Under the pieces are notes generated by a model. The model saw nothing but the letters and a program-made list of their open reading frames with translations. It did no database searches and was not told the DNA's origin. Below, piece after piece: positions 33,037 to 34,874 of a stretch of 34,874 nucleotides of DNA (its first letter is position 1; each line of letters opens with the position of its first letter). Location: positions 1 through 34,874 of the forward strand of contig JBAXUS010000056.1 in assembly GCA_037129555.1 (NCBI GenBank), written 5' to 3'. This DNA comes from JANXLS01 sp037129555 (GTDB lineage: Bacteria; Planctomycetota; SZUA-567; H5-PLA8). The translations under genes and the position numbers were made by a program.

Positions 33037-33257
33037 CGGATGTCTGCCTTATTTAGTCTCTGGGCCACAAAACGGGCTCTCAGCCCACTCTACTTTAGTA
33101 TGTTGCTCGGGCGTTGGTTTTAGCATGACGGTGGGGAAATTGCATGGCAAAACGAGCGCGTGTCGTTCTCGTGCGGCGATGAATGCTTCATCTTTTTGGA
33201 CGGAATGCCGATATTGGGTACGGTTTGATTTTGTTTCAAGCAGCGGAGGTATGAGCC
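33037..33257. other. Intergenic region with GGGCT-CTC-AGCCC hairpin
   Basis: This 221-nt divergent gap contains a 5-bp hairpin at 33074-33086 followed by ACTCTACT, similar to the element at 7275-7289. GGAGG at 33245-33249 is the ribosome site of cvpA. No further gene is visible. Confidence 0.45.
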
Positions 33258-33806
33258 ATGAATTGGGGCGTTTATGTGGACGGGGGCATTGTTATCTTTC
33301 TGCTGGTGCATTCATTCATGGGCTGGAGACGCGGCCTGATGTGGCAGGCAGCGGGCGGGTTAAGCGTCGGCCTCGGCATCGGGCTGGGACTGTACTTCTC
33401 CCCGATGCTCTCGCAATATGCTCTCGAACGTGTCACGAGCAATCCGCTGCATGCGCAATTGATTGGGTACCTAGCGATCTTTGGCCTCACGGGATTTGTC
33501 CTGCGGATTATTGCGGCGATAGTTGAAGTACAAGCTGAAAAAGGGTTGCCAAAACCGGAGCGGGATCGTCGCCGGGCGAAGGATCGGATTCTGGGCGGGA
33601 TCTTCGCGGCACTGAAAGGCCTGGTGATCGCGTCGATCCTGATCGCGGCGGGCGTGGCATTTTTCCCGAGCGGGGCGATCTGGAAAAAGTCGATGCTGGC
33701 AGCTCCGTTCGCGACCGTCGGCTCCCGCTTGCTTCCCAACGGTGCAGTCGCTGAAATGCGCTCGTGGGCGAAGCAACACGTTGCAAGTATCAACGAACTC
33801 AAATAG
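33258..33806 (+). CDS. CvpA-family membrane protein
   Basis: The 182-residue protein matches the CvpA (colicin V production) family. It starts MNWGVYVDGGIVIFLLVHSF, followed by the GWRRGLMWQAAGGLSVGLGIGLGLYF helix pair (shown in part). A third helix is LIGYLAIFGLTGFVLRIIAAI, and a fourth, GIFAALKGLVIASILIAAG, lies after a charged loop (KPERDRRRAKDR). It is an inner-membrane protein. The family affects envelope and biofilm traits in other bacteria; the mechanism is not settled. GGAGG lies 8 nt upstream of the ATG. Confidence 0.85.
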   Translation: MNWGVYVDGGIVIFLLVHSFMGWRRGLMWQAAGGLSVGLGIGLGLYFSPMLSQYALERVTSNPLHAQLIGYLAIFGLTGFVLRIIAAIVEVQAEKGLPKPERDRRRAKDRILGGIFAALKGLVIASILIAAGVAFFPSGAIWKKSMLAAPFATVGSRLLPNGAVAEMRSWAKQHVASINELK

Positions 33807-34072
33807 AGCGAATTCCGATTCAGCTCATGTCGTGTGACGTGCGCGGTTCTGGCAAAGATCTGTGACGCGGAACGCACGTGACGTGTTGAGTTGACATGGC
33901 GTCCATCGCCGATAATCTCGAATTCCGTCAAGAAGATTGAAGGTTGAGCCGGGGCGGTGCCTCTATATGGAAGCAACCAGAAAATTCAGTTCTTGATTGT
34001 AGTAAGCGCTTTCGCCCGTAGAATCACATACAGGCGTTCAAGGTGCATGGGTTTGTTTGAGAGGGAGTCACG
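33807..34072. other. Intergenic region with GTGACG(T/C)G repeats
   Basis: GTGACGTG occurs at 33834-33841 and 33878-33885, and GTGACGCG at 33862-33869. GTGACGTGCG (33834-33843) is also a near-perfect inverted repeat of CGCACGTGAC (33873-33882). These could be regulator sites for the downstream secreted protein. No convincing -35/-10 pair at standard spacing was found. No gene is visible. Confidence 0.4.
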
Positions 34073-34874
34073 ATGTCGCGCCATTCGAAATCACGTAACA
34101 TTGCACTAATCTTCGCATTCGCGATGGCCATTGGCGGAGGCCTTGCGTTGCTGACGCCAACGGCCAAGCCTATCGCCGCAACCACGCCCGTCGCAGCGCA
34201 ATCTATCGTGACGACTCCTTTAGTTCAATCAGTGACTCAACCTGCCGATCCAATTCTGATTGCGAAAGCAGCGGTGAAGCGCCTGCCAGATGGTTCAGCG
34301 AAAATGCCTGAAGCACCCACGTTTGTGGAACGCGCAGCGGGTGTCTACGAAGCCTCCGGTCCGCGCTACACGGCGTTGCTTTCGGCGGGGGAAGGTCTGC
34401 GTTATTTGCCGAAAACTGAACACGGAAAGAACAGCGAATTGCGCGTTCGATTGAGCAGTGTCATGCATGGCAGCGTAGCGGTGTTTGACCGCGCAACGGA
34501 CGCATCGGCGGATTCGGAAATTGCCGTTGCGCGCGTGGGCGGCGGATTGAGCTACTGGCGGACGCCGTCGTTCGAAGAAATTTACGAACCGCGAGGCAAT
34601 GGAATCGAGCAGAGTTTCGTGTTGGATACAAAACCGACCGGCGATGGCGACATTGCGTTTACGTTTGACATTAACATTAAAGACTTGGTCGCGATCCCGG
34701 CTCGTGCGAATCGCAACGGAGGGTTTTCATTCGCTGATAAATCAGGTGAAATTGCAGTGCGTTATGGCCAGATCATCGTGCGCGACGCCGAGGGTAAGAG
34801 CGTTGTGATTGAACCGAAGTTCGATGCGGTGGCGTCAGCGGCACGGTTCTCGATTCCTCAAACCTGGATCGACG
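34073..34874 (+). CDS. N-terminal part of a large secreted protein, truncated by the window
   Basis: The frame is open from ATG 34073 to the end of the window (267 codons) with no stop; GAGGGAG lies about 5 nt upstream. A basic N terminus (MSRHSKSRN) and a hydrophobic segment (IALIFAFAMAIGGGLALL) form a signal peptide or anchor. A Thr/Ala/Pro-rich stretch follows, then FVERAAGVYEASGPRYTALLSAGEGLRYL and DIAFTFDINIKDL (shown in parts). These recall the N-terminal domain of large SBBP/NHL-repeat surface proteins of uncultured bacteria, where residues near here precede propeller blades. The C-terminal domains are outside the window, so the assignment is tentative. Confidence 0.75.
   Translation, partial: MSRHSKSRNIALIFAFAMAIGGGLALLTPTAKPIAATTPVAAQSIVTTPLVQSVTQPADPILIAKAAVKRLPDGSAKMPEAPTFVERAAGVYEASGPRYTALLSAGEGLRYLPKTEHGKNSELRVRLSSVMHGSVAVFDRATDASADSEIAVARVGGGLSYWRTPSFEEIYEPRGNGIEQSFVLDTKPTGDGDIAFTFDINIKDLVAIPARANRNGGFSFADKSGEIAVRYGQIIVRDAEGKSVVIEPKFDAVASAARFSIPQTWID

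Noticed and set aside
33993..34024. TTGATT and TAGAAT upstream of the last gene
   Set aside because: The spacer is 20 nt, too long for a standard sigma70 promoter.
1..34874. tRNA, rRNA, CRISPR array, transposase or phage genes
   Set aside because: None was recognised by eye. A tRNA or repeat-finding program would be needed to exclude weak cases.

Overview
The window looks like a chromosomal segment from an uncultured member of the PVC group, most likely a planctomycete or a close relative. This rests on recognised protein families only, not on a marker gene. The supporting families are a very large CxxCH 'PVC-type' heme protein with a propeller plus HEAT array, an SGNH-fold protein next to it, a secreted Cys-type sulfatase, an ECF sigma factor of the Rhodopirellula/Verrucomicrobium type with an FecR-like membrane anti-sigma partner, a PQQ-like propeller beginning WPQFRGP, and many secreted proteins of unknown function. 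Coding density is high. TTG and GTG starts with good Shine-Dalgarno sequences occur. No tRNA, rRNA, CRISPR array, transposase or phage gene was seen.

Layout. 1-2.8 kb: three secreted or periplasmic proteins (propeller-like, LolA-like, LysM-bearing). 3.0-5.9 kb: a plus-strand run of MoxR ATPase, Uma2-family protein, peroxiredoxin and the two molybdopterin synthase subunits MoaD/MoaE. 5.9-11.1 kb: a PQQ-like propeller, a sialidase-fold protein on the minus strand, and an unusual PEBP-YHYH multidomain protein. 11.1-14.9 kb: five tightly packed plus-strand genes (Phd-like antitoxin, PIN toxin, sulfatase, ECF sigma factor, membrane anti-sigma) that begin at a palindromic operator and end at a long hairpin. 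14.9-20.4 kb: surface polysaccharide genes, with rmlA, rmlB and an rmlD-like gene on the minus strand and a divergent 903-residue double glycosyltransferase. 20.4-28.3 kb: a beta-helix/PDZ protein on the minus strand, a Ser-less SGNH protein and the giant PVC cytochrome, the last two separated by a 153-bp inverted-repeat element. 28.3-29.8 kb: a second antitoxin/PIN pair, an ankyrin-like protein and a two-helix membrane protein. 30.0-34.9 kb: an ABC-F ATPase, HisC, CvpA and the start of a large secreted protein that runs off the window.

The most interesting parts are (i) the toxin-antitoxin pair that appears to head a transcription unit containing a sulfatase and a sigma/anti-sigma pair; (ii) the two toxin-antitoxin promoters, each with a perfect inverted repeat and a spacing that predicts leaderless antitoxin mRNA; and (iii) several recurrent non-coding inverted repeats. 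All function calls come from reading motifs in the sequence. No database search was run.
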